Assembly: GCA_027491295.1 (NCBI GenBank)
Contig: JAIXWK010000001.1
Location: 124,001 to 188,000, forward strand
Direction of reading: 5' to 3'
DNA from: Microbacteriaceae bacterium
GTDB taxonomy: Bacteria > Actinomycetota > Actinomycetes > Actinomycetales > Microbacteriaceae
Length of the DNA: 64,000 bases
A program made the translations under genes and the position numbers. Every line of letters begins with the position of its first letter. Position 1 is the first letter of the stretch. Below the pieces are notes generated by a model that saw only the letters and a list, made by a program, of their open reading frames with translations, did not search any database and was not told where the DNA came from. Of this stretch, positions 54,431-63,718 are shown piece after piece.

Positions 54431-54460
54431 AAACCCGGGAAGCTTACGCCTCCCGGGTTT
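54431..54460. terminator. Bidirectional intrinsic terminator between whiB1 and the arabinose transporter
   Basis: A perfect 10-bp stem AAACCCGGGA/TCCCGGGTTT with a 10-base loop. T-runs follow on both strands (TTTTTTATT on plus, TTTTTC on minus), so it can stop whiB1 and the ABC permease transcript. Confidence 0.92.
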
Positions 54461-54473
54461 TTTATTATCCAAA

Positions 54474-55724
54474 TTACTTGCGGCGCTTTGACCAAACGTC
54501 GAACGCAACAGCCAGTAGCAATACCAGACCCTTGATGGTCATCTGGATGTCGATACCGACCGAGTTTAGGTTCATACCGTTTGCCAATACGCCCTGGATC
54601 AAACCACCGATCATGGAGCCGGTAACGGTACCGACACCACCCTGCACCGCAGCACCACCGATGAATACCGATGAGATGGCATCTAGCTCGAAGCCGTCTC
54701 CGGCCTTAGGCACGGCAGAGTTCATACGAGCTGCAATTAGCACACCGGATAGGGCAGCAAGGGCACCCATGTTCACGAACAACCAGAAGTTGACCTTACG
54801 AACATCGATACCGGAGAGAACTGCAGCGTGGAGGTTTCCACCGATTGCATAGATGTAGCGACCAAATGGGGTGCGGTTCATCACCACGGTGTACGCGCCA
54901 ATCAATACAGCCAACACGATCAAGGTGATCGGGATACCGTTTGCCTGGGAAAGCTGGAAGCCAACGTAGAGCACCATGGCGCTAAGAATGATGTTCTTGA
55001 TGTAGAACCAGGTGCGAGGCTCAACGATCTGTCCGTACTTGATTTTTCCGCTGCGCTGGCGAAGCACCGCAATCCAAAGAACAACTACACCGAGAACGGT
55101 GACAACCAAAGCGGTGAGGTTGTAATCAATCGGGAAGCCAATCAGAGTGTTGAAGTTCTTTTCCTTGTCCAGAAAACCGTTACCGATGGCACGGAACTCG
55201 TCAGGGAATGGACCGATGTTGGAGTTCTGCAAAGTAAGAAGCGCCATTCCACGGAACAGCAACATACCCGCCAAGGTCACGATGAATGCCGGGATACCGA
55301 CGTATGCCACCCAGAAACCTTGCCAGACACCGACTATCGCACCGACCAGGATGGCACCGATGATGCCGGCCCACCAAGGCAGCGCTGGAAGCCAGTCCCA
55401 GCCATCCTGCTCAAGTGGTCGAACCGTCAGGATGCCGGCGACCCCACCAATAAAGGCGGCAACCGATCCAACCGACAGGTCAATGTGACCGGCGATGATG
55501 ACCATGACCATACCAATGGCCAGAACCAGGATGTAACCGTTCTGCACCACGAGGTTAGAGAAGTTGGTTGGGGTAATCGAAGCGGCGTTTGGAGTGGTGG
55601 CTGCAAAGAACAACACCAAAGCAATCAGCGCTAGAAAAATACCGTTCTGTCTGAGGTTTACACCCTGCAGCCTCTCTCCGATCGAGTCAAAGAAACCTTT
55701 ACCGCGTTCAATAAAAGCTGACAT
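54474..55724 (-). CDS. Monosaccharide ABC transporter permease, XylH/GguB type
   Basis: A 416-residue permease of the ribose/xylose (CUT2) class with at least ten hydrophobic helices. 'IVIIAGHIDLSVGSVAAFIGG' resembles the conserved CUT2 segment and 'SGIDVRKVNFWLFV' is typical of XylH/MmsB. The extended length with a large middle loop ('RQRSGKIKYG') matches GguB/XylH. ATG overlaps the ATPase stop by one base. Position beside araB/araD suggests L-arabinose, though xylose or galactose are alternatives. Confidence 0.88.
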   Translation of the reverse strand: MSAFIERGKGFFDSIGERLQGVNLRQNGIFLALIALVLFFAATTPNAASITPTNFSNLVVQNGYILVLAIGMVMVIIAGHIDLSVGSVAAFIGGVAGILTVRPLEQDGWDWLPALPWWAGIIGAILVGAIVGVWQGFWVAYVGIPAFIVTLAGMLLFRGMALLTLQNSNIGPFPDEFRAIGNGFLDKEKNFNTLIGFPIDYNLTALVVTVLGVVVLWIAVLRQRSGKIKYGQIVEPRTWFYIKNIILSAMVLYVGFQLSQANGIPITLIVLAVLIGAYTVVMNRTPFGRYIYAIGGNLHAAVLSGIDVRKVNFWLFVNMGALAALSGVLIAARMNSAVPKAGDGFELDAISSVFIGGAAVQGGVGTVTGSMIGGLIQGVLANGMNLNSVGIDIQMTIKGLVLLLAVAFDVWSKRRK

Positions 55725-57259
55725 CAGCTCCTACCCTTCTCCATTGTCATGTACTTCATAAGTAGTTCTGGGGTTGCGTCCTTGCGGAGCACTTCCCCGG
55801 TGATTCGACCTTCTGCGATTGCATAAATGCGATCGCAGATGCCCAATAGTTCTGGCAGTTCGGAAGAGATCACGATGATTCCCTTACCCTCGGCTGCAAG
55901 TCTTTGAATGATTAGGTAGATCTCGTACTTCGCACCAACGTCGATTCCACGGGTCGGTTCGTCCAGAATCAAAACATCTGGGTTTACGTTGATCCACTTT
56001 GACAGCACAACCTTCTGCTGGTTTCCACCAGAGAGCTGGCCGGTAATCGACAGCACGCTCGGTGCTTTGATGTTCATCGAGTCGCGATATTCGCTGGCCT
56101 TTTTGAACTCCTCGTTGTTGTTCACAAGCCCCTTCGAGACAAAAGACTTCAGCGATGCCAAAGAGATGTTTCGCTTGATGTCCTCGATTAGGTTCAGGCC
56201 GTATCTCTTGCGGTCTTCGGTTGCGTACGCAAGGCCGTTGTCGATCGCCTCGGAGATGGTCTTGACCTTGATCTCTTTACCGGATTTGAATACCTTGCCG
56301 GTGATGTTGGTTCCGTAGGAGTGACCAAAGAGGCTTCTTGCAAACTCAGTTCTTCCAGCACCCATGATGCCGGCAAGGCCGACAATCTCGCCGCGGCGAA
56401 CATTCATTGAGATGTCATCAACCACGATGCGGTTACGGTCGATTGGGTGATAGGTATTCCAGTGCTCGACGCGCAGGATCTCATCGCCGATTTCTGGGTT
56501 ACGAGCTGGGTAGCGGTTCTCCATCTCGCGACCAACCATGCCTTTGATGATGCGCTCTTGGCTAACCGAATCCTGCTTCATGTGAAGCGACTCGATGGCC
56601 AGACCATCGCGAATGATGGTTGTGGTGTCAGCAACCGCCTCAATCTCATTTAGCTTGTGAGAGATGATGATCGAGGTGATGCCCTGACCCTTTAGGTGAC
56701 GAAGCAGGTCCAAAAGGTGAGCCGAGTCTTCGTCGTTCAAGGCGGCGGTTGGCTCATCCAAAATTAGAAGCTTCACCTTTTTGGAAAGTGCCTTAGCAAT
56801 TTCCACAAGCTGCTGCTTACCAACACCAATGTCCTTGATGGCGGTGACTGGGTTTTCTTCAAGACCAACGCGCGCCATTAGCTTGGCGGCTTCCTGGTTG
56901 GTCTTGTTCCAGTCGATCAGACCAAAGGTCTTGATCTCGTTGCCCAGAAAGATGTTCTCTGCAATCGAAAGATAAGGGCTAAGGGCTAGCTCCTGGTGGA
57001 TGATTACGATGCCCTCGGCCTCGGAATCACGAATGTTGGAAAACTTCTTGATGTTGTTTTCAAAAACGATGTCGCCGCTGTAGGTGCCGAATGGATATAC
57101 CCCGGAGAGAACCTTCATCAGGGTTGATTTGCCGGCACCGTTCTCGCCACAGATAGCGTGAATCTCGCCGCGCTCTACAGTCAGGGTGACCTTGTCCAAT
57201 GCCACTACACCTGGGAAGGTTTTGGTGATGCTGCGCATCTCAAGAATTGAGTTGGACAT
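55724..57259 (-). CDS. Monosaccharide ABC transporter ATP-binding protein, XylG/GguA type
   Basis: A 511-residue tandem ATPase. Domain 1 has Walker A 'GENGAGKST', Walker B '[11 protein letters not shown]' and a degenerate signature. Domain 2 has the altered loop '[16 protein letters not shown]', signature 'LSGGNQQKV' and '[16 protein letters not shown]'. This two-domain form, with one degenerate site, is normal for CUT2 importers. ATG 57259 has an AAAGGAG site; the longer frame is not supported. It is separated from the binding-protein gene by a stable hairpin. Confidence 0.9.
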   Translation of the reverse strand: MSNSILEMRSITKTFPGVVALDKVTLTVERGEIHAICGENGAGKSTLMKVLSGVYPFGTYSGDIVFENNIKKFSNIRDSEAEGIVIIHQELALSPYLSIAENIFLGNEIKTFGLIDWNKTNQEAAKLMARVGLEENPVTAIKDIGVGKQQLVEIAKALSKKVKLLILDEPTAALNDEDSAHLLDLLRHLKGQGITSIIISHKLNEIEAVADTTTIIRDGLAIESLHMKQDSVSQERIIKGMVGREMENRYPARNPEIGDEILRVEHWNTYHPIDRNRIVVDDISMNVRRGEIVGLAGIMGAGRTEFARSLFGHSYGTNITGKVFKSGKEIKVKTISEAIDNGLAYATEDRKRYGLNLIEDIKRNISLASLKSFVSKGLVNNNEEFKKASEYRDSMNIKAPSVLSITGQLSGGNQQKVVLSKWINVNPDVLILDEPTRGIDVGAKYEIYLIIQRLAAEGKGIIVISSELPELLGICDRIYAIAEGRITGEVLRKDATPELLMKYMTMEKGRS

Positions 57260-57302
57260 TTGCGCTCCTTTGTTTCTATTTAGCTGACAGGTTACTTGGA
57301 AG

Positions 57303-57332
57303 ATTGACCCCCGGTTTACCCCGGGGGTCAAT
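57303..57332 (-). promoter_or_regulatory. Intercistronic 12-bp hairpin after the binding-protein gene
   Basis: ATTGACCCCCGG pairs perfectly with CCGGGGGTCAAT around a 6-base loop. No T-run follows on the minus strand, so it is unlikely to terminate fully. Such hairpins commonly protect the upstream binding-protein message and reduce expression of the membrane components. Confidence 0.6.
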
Positions 57333-57349
57333 CATCGGATCAAGGGTGA

Positions 57350-58474
57350 TTAGCCTAGGTCGGCTTCGGCAATGTAGCCGGAGTCGATTAGCAATTCCTT
57401 GTAGTTGTCTACGGTGACGATGTATGGGGTTAGTAGGTAAGAAGGAACTACCTTTACACCGTTGTCGTAAGTGGTGGTGTCGTTGATCTCTGGCTCAGTG
57501 CCGTTGAGAATTGCGACTGCCATGCCTGCTGCAACCTTTGCAAGTTCACGAGTGTCCTTGAAGATGGTTGAGTACTGCTCGCCTGCAAGCATTGCCTTGA
57601 CTGATAGAACCTCAGCGTCCTGACCAACAATGGTAGGAAGATCGGTGTAACCAGCGTCAGTCAAAGCTGCGATGATACCGCGGCTTAGACCGTCGTAAGG
57701 GGATAGCACACCGTTCACGATGGAGCCATCTGCGTAGTTACCTACCAAGATGTCTTCCATACGCTTCTGAGCTACAGCGCCGTCCCAACGAAGGGTTGCA
57801 ACCTGCTCGATGGTGGTCTGACCAGACTTGACGACTAGTACGCCAGAGTCGATTAGTGGCTGTAGAACGCTCATCGCACCGTTGAAGAAGAAGAATGCGT
57901 TGTTGTCGTCTAGGGAACCAGCAAATAGCTCTACGTTCCATGGACCAGCAGCATTAGCGCCGTCAGCCGAGGTGGAGTCCTCAGTTGCGTATACGCCCAT
58001 GCCAACTAGCATCGAAGTAGCCTGCTGAACGCCAACCTTGAAGTTGTCGAAGGTTGCGTAGTAGTCAACGTTCGCGCTGTCACGGATTAGACGGTCGTAG
58101 GAGATAACTGGAACGCCAGCATCTGCTGCAGCCTGTAGTACGTCAGTTAGCTGAGTACCATCGATAGCTGCAATGATCAGTGCCTTTGCACCCTTGGTTA
58201 GCATGCCCTCAAGCTGTGCAACCTGGGTTGGGATGTCGTCTTCAGCGTACTGAAGGTCAACTTCGAAGCCCTGAGCTTCCATTTCAGCCTTGATGCTCTC
58301 GCCGTCAGAGATCCAACGGGTTGAGGACTGGGTTGGCATGGATACACCGATTAGGCCGCCTGCGACAGCCTCTTCGCCGCCTTCAGTGGTCTCGGTAGCG
58401 GTGCTTGCGCAACCGGCTAGGACCATTGCAGATGCAGTAGCTACAGCTGCGAATCCGAGTAGTTTTTTAAACAA
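57350..58474 (-). CDS. Monosaccharide ABC transporter substrate-binding lipoprotein, ChvE/XylF type
   Basis: A 374-residue periplasmic-binding-protein-family lipoprotein. Lipobox 'LAGC' (predicted lipidated Cys22) follows a signal peptide, then a Thr/Glu/Gly linker and two sugar-binding lobes ('[17 protein letters not shown]', '[19 protein letters not shown]', '[14 protein letters not shown]'), closest in style to ChvE, which binds arabinose, galactose and glucose. The start is TTG with AAAGGAAC seven bases before it. Confidence 0.9.
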   Translation of the reverse strand: MFKKLLGFAAVATASAMVLAGCASTATETTEGGEEAVAGGLIGVSMPTQSSTRWISDGESIKAEMEAQGFEVDLQYAEDDIPTQVAQLEGMLTKGAKALIIAAIDGTQLTDVLQAAADAGVPVISYDRLIRDSANVDYYATFDNFKVGVQQATSMLVGMGVYATEDSTSADGANAAGPWNVELFAGSLDDNNAFFFFNGAMSVLQPLIDSGVLVVKSGQTTIEQVATLRWDGAVAQKRMEDILVGNYADGSIVNGVLSPYDGLSRGIIAALTDAGYTDLPTIVGQDAEVLSVKAMLAGEQYSTIFKDTRELAKVAAGMAVAILNGTEPEINDTTTYDNGVKVVPSYLLTPYIVTVDNYKELLIDSGYIAEADLG

Positions 58475-58516
58475 CTCTGTTCCTTTCGTTCTCGGTCGGA
58501 CCTCCGAATGATTTTG

Positions 58517-58543
58517 ATCTGAGCGTGTCCATCTCGCTCAGAT
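58517..58543 (-). promoter_or_regulatory. 9-bp hairpin in the binding-protein leader
   Basis: ATCTGAGCG and CGCTCAGAT form a perfect stem with a 9-base loop. It sits between araD and the binding-protein gene without a T-run on the minus strand. It may be a leader hairpin or a weak terminator for araD. Confidence 0.4.
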
Positions 58544-58621
58544 TTCTTCCCGCAGCCACTGCCCGGAATGGGAAGCGGTTCTGCGAAACTTTTGATGCAA
58601 TAGCAGTGGCAGTTACCAAAA

Positions 58622-58635
58622 AGTTACCGCTCACA
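58622..58635 (-). promoter_or_regulatory. Weak LacI-type operator upstream of the arabinose transporter
   Basis: AGTTACCGCTCACA matches a symmetric TGTTAGCGCTAACA (the symmetrised araB operator) at 11 of 14 positions. It lies 148 bases before the binding-protein start. A second AGTTACC is 11 bases away (58611). Confidence 0.4.
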
Positions 58636-58677
58636 TTTGCCACAGGGAACAGTCTCGCACGCGTCATCGAGCCACAC

Positions 58678-59337
58678 TCACTCTTTTGATAACTGTCCGT
58701 AAACGTTTTGGTAACGACTGAATAAAGCATCGATGTCAGCCTGCGCAATTGGCAATCCGCCGCCGAGTTGCTGGGCGATAAATGCGCTCTTGGCATTGTC
58801 CTCACACATCACCGCGGCCTTTAGGGCATCCTTAGCATCCTTGCCGATTGTGAATACTCCGTGCTGCTTCATCAACACCGCTTTGGAGCGGTGCCCGGCG
58901 AGAGTCTCAACGATTCCGCGGCCAATTGAGTCGTCTCCGATCTTGGCAAATGGTCCAAGTGGAATCTCGCCACCAAACTCATCAGCGATAGCGGTTAGCA
59001 CGCAAGGAATCGGTTTTCCGGCGGCCGCCCAGCCGCAGGCGTAATTCGAGTGAGTGTGAACCACTCCCCCGACCTCCGGCATATTCCGATAGACGTAAGC
59101 GTGGGCAGCGGTATCTGAAGATGGGGTTAGCGACTTGTCTTTGGCATTGCCGTCAAGATCACAAAGCACCATCGACTCAGGAGTTAGTTCGTCGTAAGCC
59201 AGACCCGAAGGCTTGATTAGAAATCCACCCTCGATGCGCTGCGAGATGTTTCCGCCTGACCAAACAACCAGCCCTGCATCCCAAAGCTGCGCGTGCAGCA
59301 GAGAAAGCTGCTTTCTTGCCTTTTTCTCGCTAAGCAC
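58678..59337 (-). CDS. araD: L-ribulose-5-phosphate 4-epimerase
   Basis: AraD converts L-ribulose-5-phosphate to D-xylulose-5-phosphate, the exit of arizable L-arabinose carbon into the pentose phosphate pathway. The 219-residue class II aldolase-fold protein has the zinc histidines in 'VVHTHSNYACGWA', the phosphate loop 'SGGNISQR', 'KPSGLAYDEL' and 'LMKQHGVFTIG'. GTG at 59337 has a GGAGG site inside the araB end; a TTG one codon earlier is possible. It overlaps araB by 8 bases. Confidence 0.92.
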   Translation of the reverse strand: MLSEKKARKQLSLLHAQLWDAGLVVWSGGNISQRIEGGFLIKPSGLAYDELTPESMVLCDLDGNAKDKSLTPSSDTAAHAYVYRNMPEVGGVVHTHSNYACGWAAAGKPIPCVLTAIADEFGGEIPLGPFAKIGDDSIGRGIVETLAGHRSKAVLMKQHGVFTIGKDAKDALKAAVMCEDNAKSAFIAQQLGGGLPIAQADIDALFSRYQNVYGQLSKE

Positions 59338-60991
59338 CAAGCACCTCCCGACGCATTGCCTTTAGTCGCTTCATGACGTCATTTTCTCCGCGACCGAAGT
59401 AGTCGTGCAGCAGCTCGTACTCTGCGTAAAGCCTGTCGTACTGCTTGGCTCGCTCCTCATTCGGAACGTATAGTGCCTTGGATACCCGGCCCATTTTGTC
59501 TGCGGCCTCTCGAACACTTGGGTAAGCCTTAGCTGCTACCGCCGCGTGAATTGCAGAACCTAGAGCTGGACCCTGCTCAGATTCCAAAACGCTAAGGGGC
59601 AAGCGAGTGATGTCCGAGTAGAGCTGCATCAAGAAGTGGTTCTTGATCAATCCGCCGGCAACGATGAACTCCTTGACTGGAACTCCAGATGCCGCAAAAG
59701 TCTCTACAATCTTGCGAGTTCCAAAAGCGGTGGATTCCAAAAGTGCTCGGTAGCCATCCTCTGCCTTTGTGGTCAAGGTTGCGCCAACCAAAATGCCGGA
59801 TAGCTCGTGGTCAACCAAAACCGAGCGGTTACCGCTGTGCCAATCAAGTGCCACAAGTCCGTGCTCACCAACAGCCTGGGTGGCAGATAGATCGGTTAGG
59901 TACTGGTGGATTGACTTGCCGGTCTTTTGAGCATCATCGAAGTAGCGCTGTGGCACCTGGTTCTTGACGTACCAGGCGAAGATGTCGCCGACGCCTGACT
60001 GGCCAGCCTCGTAGCCGTAGTAGCCGGAAACGATTCCGCCATCAACCACACCGCACATGCCCGGCACCTCTGCCAAGACATCACCGTTCATAACATGGCA
60101 GGTGGAGGTTCCCATGATTGCAACCATTTGACCTGGCTCGGTTGCCTTGGCAGCCGGAGCAGTCACGTGAGCATCCACATTTCCAACCGCAACCGCAATG
60201 CCCTCGGTCAGGCCGGTCCACTCAGCGGCCTCTTTGGTGAGGTAGCCGGCAGCATCGCCGAGCTGTCCGATTGGGTGCTGAATCTTGTCTTCGGCAAAGC
60301 CTGCAAAATCTGGGTTTAGGGCTGCGAAGTAATCCCTCGATGGATAGGCGCTATCCTGCAGGTTTCCCTTGTAGCCGGCGGTGCAGGCATTTCGCGAGTA
60401 AACGCCACAAAGCTGCCATACGATCCAGTCCGCCGCCTCAACAAACTTGTCCATCGCCTGATAAACCTCAGGCGCTTCCTCAAGAATTTGCAAGCCCTTT
60501 GCCAACTCCCACTCGGATGAGATCTGCCCGCCGTAGCGATTCAGCCAAGACTCGCCTCGCTCGCGAGCTACCTGATTGACTCTGTCAGCGTGTGGCTGGG
60601 CAGCGTGATGTTTCCAAAGCTTTACGTAGGCGTGCTTGTTAGTTTCAAAACCTGCAACCTGGCTTAGCGGGGTGCCGTCGATCTTGACCGGCACCATGGT
60701 GCAGGCGGTGAAGTCGGTTGCGATGCCAATGACATCCTTCGGGTCTATGCCGGATGCTCGAACCGCCTCAGGAACGGCGTGCTTTAGAACCTCGACATAG
60801 TCGTTTGGATCTTGCAGTGCCCACTCGGGAGGGAGCTTCTCGCCGGTGCGTTTTAGCACCTGGTCCATGACGGCATTTGGATACTCGAAGACTGCAGATG
60901 CGAGCTCTGTGCCATCTGAAACATCTACCACGACGGCTCGGCCTGAGAGTGTGCCGTAATCAACGCCGATGGTGTACTTACTACTGGGCAT
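59330..60991 (-). CDS. araB: L-ribulokinase
   Basis: AraB phosphorylates L-ribulose to L-ribulose-5-phosphate. The 553-residue FGGY kinase has the N-terminal ATP loop 'GVDYGTLSGRAVVVD', with the YGT/SxR pattern typical of ribulokinases, 'IATDFTACTMVP' and the C-terminal 'FIVAGGLIKNHFLMQ'. The ATG has a GGAG site and is 22 bases downstream of a palindromic LacI-type operator. Confidence 0.93.
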   Translation of the reverse strand: MPSSKYTIGVDYGTLSGRAVVVDVSDGTELASAVFEYPNAVMDQVLKRTGEKLPPEWALQDPNDYVEVLKHAVPEAVRASGIDPKDVIGIATDFTACTMVPVKIDGTPLSQVAGFETNKHAYVKLWKHHAAQPHADRVNQVARERGESWLNRYGGQISSEWELAKGLQILEEAPEVYQAMDKFVEAADWIVWQLCGVYSRNACTAGYKGNLQDSAYPSRDYFAALNPDFAGFAEDKIQHPIGQLGDAAGYLTKEAAEWTGLTEGIAVAVGNVDAHVTAPAAKATEPGQMVAIMGTSTCHVMNGDVLAEVPGMCGVVDGGIVSGYYGYEAGQSGVGDIFAWYVKNQVPQRYFDDAQKTGKSIHQYLTDLSATQAVGEHGLVALDWHSGNRSVLVDHELSGILVGATLTTKAEDGYRALLESTAFGTRKIVETFAASGVPVKEFIVAGGLIKNHFLMQLYSDITRLPLSVLESEQGPALGSAIHAAVAAKAYPSVREAADKMGRVSKALYVPNEERAKQYDRLYAEYELLHDYFGRGENDVMKRLKAMRREVLGA

Positions 60992-61013
60992 GACAACTCC
61001 GTCCTTGCTCCTA

Positions 61014-61029
61014 ATGTTAGCGATAACAT
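61014..61029. promoter_or_regulatory. LacI-type palindromic operator upstream of araB
   Basis: ATGTTA-GCGA-TAACAT is a 16-bp sequence with perfect 6-bp arms and a CG centre, the form recognised by LacI-family repressors. It lies between the LacI gene and araB, where binding would block araB transcription. Confidence 0.75.
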
Positions 61030-61061
61030 CCCTTCAAATAAGGGCAAAAACCATTACGCTT

Positions 61062-62072
61062 TTATAACTTTGGTGGTGCTGCGGTTGAGGATCTCAAAAC
61101 CAGATCTGGGATCAATCGCTCAAGCTTTTTGGTCGAGGTGCCGGCAATCTCTGAAAGCAGTAGGTTCATGGCACGCTTTCCGAGCTCTTTGAAGTCTTGG
61201 CGCAGGGTGGTTAGCGGCGGGGACGTGTAGCCGGTTTCCTCAAGGTCATCAAAGCCGACCACGCTCAACCGCTTTGGAACATCAATTCCACGCTCCCGCA
61301 TGGCGTGCAAAAAGCCGATTGACATTCTGTCGTTGGCGATAAACAAAGCAGTTATGTCCTTGGAATCGATATCCAGTTTCTTACCGATTCGATAACCGGT
61401 TGTCAGTTGCCAGTCCCCGTCGATTACCTGCGGAACCAGGTTGGCATTGAGCATGGTGGCGGTGTAGCCGGCAGCTCTGGTGGTTGATTCAAACCAGCCC
61501 TGGGGTCCAGAAATGTGAACGATGTTTTTATGACCCAAATCAATAAGGTGCTGGGTCGCTGTCGCACCGCCGGCAAAGTTATCTACCGATACCGCAAGCT
61601 CATCCATGCGATACATGCTGTCTAAGGTCACAACTGGAATTCCAGAAACAGCCGCCCTGGCAATCTCAACCGCACGCAACTGCGGGGTCACTAAAGCAAG
61701 ACCTTCGATACCAAGCTTCATGAGGTGATCGATACCGGACTGAACAGATTGTTCATCGTTAGCATCAATCCCAACCGTCACAACGAAGTAGCCCTGAGCA
61801 CGTGCCGCCGCTTCCATGTAGTGAACCATCGCCGCGGGACCTGTGAAATCGGTGTCGGAGGACAGGATTCCAAGCATGTTGGTTTTGGAAGAGGCCAATG
61901 CCCTGGCAGCAAGCGATGGGCGATAGCCCAAAGACTCCATTGCTTTTAGCACCCGGGTCTTGGTCTCCGGGCGAATCGAAGGGTTGTTGTTTAGAACTCG
62001 CGAAACGGTCTGGTGCGAGACCTTGGCAAGGCGCGCAACGTCATAGATATTCGCCTGTTTGGGATTAGCCAT
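61062..62072 (-). CDS. LacI-family transcriptional regulator, probable arabinose repressor
   Basis: A 336-residue repressor. The N-terminal helix-turn-helix and hinge read 'NIYDVARLAKVSHQTVSRVL' and 'PSLAARALAS'; the rest is a periplasmic-binding-like ligand domain ('VVTLDSMYRMDE', 'SVVGFDDLEETGYTSPPLTT'). By position it should repress araBD and the transporter and respond to L-arabinose or a derivative. It is translated with the gene before it (8-base overlap), unlike most regulators, which have their own promoter. Confidence 0.88.
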   Translation of the reverse strand: MANPKQANIYDVARLAKVSHQTVSRVLNNNPSIRPETKTRVLKAMESLGYRPSLAARALASSKTNMLGILSSDTDFTGPAAMVHYMEAAARAQGYFVVTVGIDANDEQSVQSGIDHLMKLGIEGLALVTPQLRAVEIARAAVSGIPVVTLDSMYRMDELAVSVDNFAGGATATQHLIDLGHKNIVHISGPQGWFESTTRAAGYTATMLNANLVPQVIDGDWQLTTGYRIGKKLDIDSKDITALFIANDRMSIGFLHAMRERGIDVPKRLSVVGFDDLEETGYTSPPLTTLRQDFKELGKRAMNLLLSEIAGTSTKKLERLIPDLVLRSSTAAPPKL

Positions 62073-62487
62073 TTACTACTCCCCTAAACACCTGCTCCAG
62101 CTTTGCAATATCCTGTTCCCAGTCTTCACGCTCTGAGGCTAATAGGGCTTTCTTCACCGTGATGGTGAGTTGGTAGCTGGCCTTTTGCTCTTTGAATCTA
62201 AAGTCAACCTCGCCCAAGGTCTCGGCGACAACCACAAAACGCTTTGGGATTTGAATAAGGGCAAATGTTGCGCCATGACCCTCTTCGCCGTATTTGAGTT
62301 TTGCCCCCTGGCGAAAATCAAACTTGGCCAATTTCCCGAGCCAGCTGGAAAGTCCTGCCTCGGTCGAGATCAGTTGAATCGCAAGCTTGATCTCCGAGCT
62401 GGCTGAAAGCTCTATTGTCTTTGCCACAACTTCGCGCAGCGGATCAAGCTTTGGAGACTGCGCAAAACCAACGAAATTGTCGCTCAT
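62065..62487 (-). CDS. Small protein, possibly SRPBCC/START-like, unknown function
   Basis: A 140-residue soluble protein. The alternation of 'SSEIKLAIQLISTEAGLSSWLG', 'FDFRQGAKLKYG', 'PKRFVVVAETLGEVDFRF' and 'YQLTITVKKA' recalls AHSA1/SRPBCC ligand-binding folds, but similarity is weak and I would not assign a function. It overlaps the membrane-protein gene before it by 4 bases and lacI after it by 8, so it is part of the arabinose operon. Confidence 0.65.
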   Translation of the reverse strand: MSDNFVGFAQSPKLDPLREVVAKTIELSASSEIKLAIQLISTEAGLSSWLGKLAKFDFRQGAKLKYGEEGHGATFALIQIPKRFVVVAETLGEVDFRFKEQKASYQLTITVKKALLASEREDWEQDIAKLEQVFRGVVNG

Positions 62488-62840
62488 TTCTTGACTCTTT
62501 CACGAGCGGCATATGTGTAAGACGCAACGCCAAACAGCAAGGCCAAAATAGAGTGAGCGCCAAAGGTGACCGCGTTCATTTGCGTAAACGGGTCGATTCC
62601 CATTAGCGGTAGCAGCCAGGCCGCAGCAACTGGCACAAACAAAAACCCGATGAGCGCTTTGGCCTTTAGCCCGAGATAGAAAAACCAGAGCCCAGAAACA
62701 AATGCGAGGTAGCTCATGTAAGCCGGGTAGCCGGCAGAAGAATCAATAAAGGTTTGACTGGCAAAGATAAATGCCAAAATTACCGGAGTCCAACTAGGGG
62801 CCGGAGTGTTTGGTCGTTTGCCGAAAATCGTCCACTTCAT
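62484..62840 (-). CDS. Small integral membrane protein in the arabinose operon
   Basis: A 118-residue protein with about four hydrophobic segments ('VILAFIFASQTF', 'YLAFVSGLWFFYLGL', 'LIGFLFVPVAAAWLLPLMG' and 'SILALLFGVASYTY') and basic termini. No family is recognised. It is 12 bases after the epimerase gene and overlaps the next gene (ATGA). Its presence in a sugar operon could be functional or simply an operon passenger. Confidence 0.7.
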   Translation of the reverse strand: MKWTIFGKRPNTPAPSWTPVILAFIFASQTFIDSSAGYPAYMSYLAFVSGLWFFYLGLKAKALIGFLFVPVAAAWLLPLMGIDPFTQMNAVTFGAHSILALLFGVASYTYAARERVKK

Positions 62841-62852
62841 AGGATTTAAACC

Positions 62853-63716
62853 TTAGCCTCGATGCTTTAGGCCAAAGCGCATCCAAGTCGATTCGCCACT
62901 AGTCAAAATCCGCAAGTCTTCCCCCGTGTTGAAGGCATCCGCCGGACAGGTTTGCGGCTCGATGGCAATTGCATTACCAGGACCGTCCGCCCATGGGAAT
63001 TTGTTAGTCGTGTAAATCATCAGCCAGGGTGCATTCTCATGCCAGATGTCAAGCGTGTGATCGCCGGTTTTCAAGGTTGCCACCGGATTAGTAACCGAGG
63101 TGAATTGAGTGTCCAACTGCAATCCCCTCACCAAAACAGCATTGCCCGAACCTAACCCAATCTCGGCTGAAAAGGTCTGCGAAACCGGAAGCATGTCGGT
63201 GCCGTGAACAGAAGCGGTATCGGCGTTTACCTCAATGGTTGTCTCACTACTAAATGGGAAGTAGGGGTGGGTGCCAATACCAACCGGTGCGTCACCAGAT
63301 CCCACATTGGTCACAAAGTAGCTAATTACCAATTCATCTGCAGTTAGTTCGAAAGTGGCCTCGACGAGCAAGTTCCATGGGTAACCGGCAGTAGCTTCAA
63401 CTTTGGTTGCCAGTTTTAGAAACCCCGCTCTGGTCTCGATTACCTCGGCGGTTGCATCATCTACAAGGCCGTGCATCGCATTTCCCAGACCATCTCGAAT
63501 CTCAAGCTGATACTGATTGCCCAGAAATTCGTAGCACCCCTGGGCGATGCGGTTTGGCCACGGTGCTAGGAGGCAGCCGGCATAGGTTTTAGGCTCGAGG
63601 TTTACCTCTGGAATCACAACGTGATTTCCAAAACGCAATCCCACCAGCGCCGAGCCAACCAAGTTGATTACCGCTTCGGCATCACCATGGGTGAGGGTGT
63701 GGGTGGGATTAGCCAT
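62853..63716 (-). CDS. Aldose 1-epimerase family protein
   Basis: A 287-residue galactose-mutarotase-like protein. The catalytic histidine region reads 'IGTHPYFPF', and the catalytic glutamate lies in 'IAIEPQTCPADAFN'. 'LLAPWPNRIAQGCYEF' and 'MHGLVDDATAEV' match the family. It probably interconverts alpha and beta anomers of arabinose or another sugar ahead of the isomerase. It follows araA by two bases. Confidence 0.88.
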   Translation of the reverse strand: MANPTHTLTHGDAEAVINLVGSALVGLRFGNHVVIPEVNLEPKTYAGCLLAPWPNRIAQGCYEFLGNQYQLEIRDGLGNAMHGLVDDATAEVIETRAGFLKLATKVEATAGYPWNLLVEATFELTADELVISYFVTNVGSGDAPVGIGTHPYFPFSSETTIEVNADTASVHGTDMLPVSQTFSAEIGLGSGNAVLVRGLQLDTQFTSVTNPVATLKTGDHTLDIWHENAPWLMIYTTNKFPWADGPGNAIAIEPQTCPADAFNTGEDLRILTSGESTWMRFGLKHRG

Positions 63717-63718
63717 TC

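Noticed and set aside
54828-55634. 268-codon plus-strand frame opposite the arabinose permease
   Set aside because: The translation is extremely rich in Asp, Asn, His and Gln, typical of antisense to a hydrophobic membrane-protein gene. The minus-strand permease is unambiguous.
61030-61044. CCCTT/AAGGG hairpin as lacI terminator
   Set aside because: The stem is 5 bp, and on the minus strand the T-run precedes rather than follows it, so it would not terminate lacI transcription.
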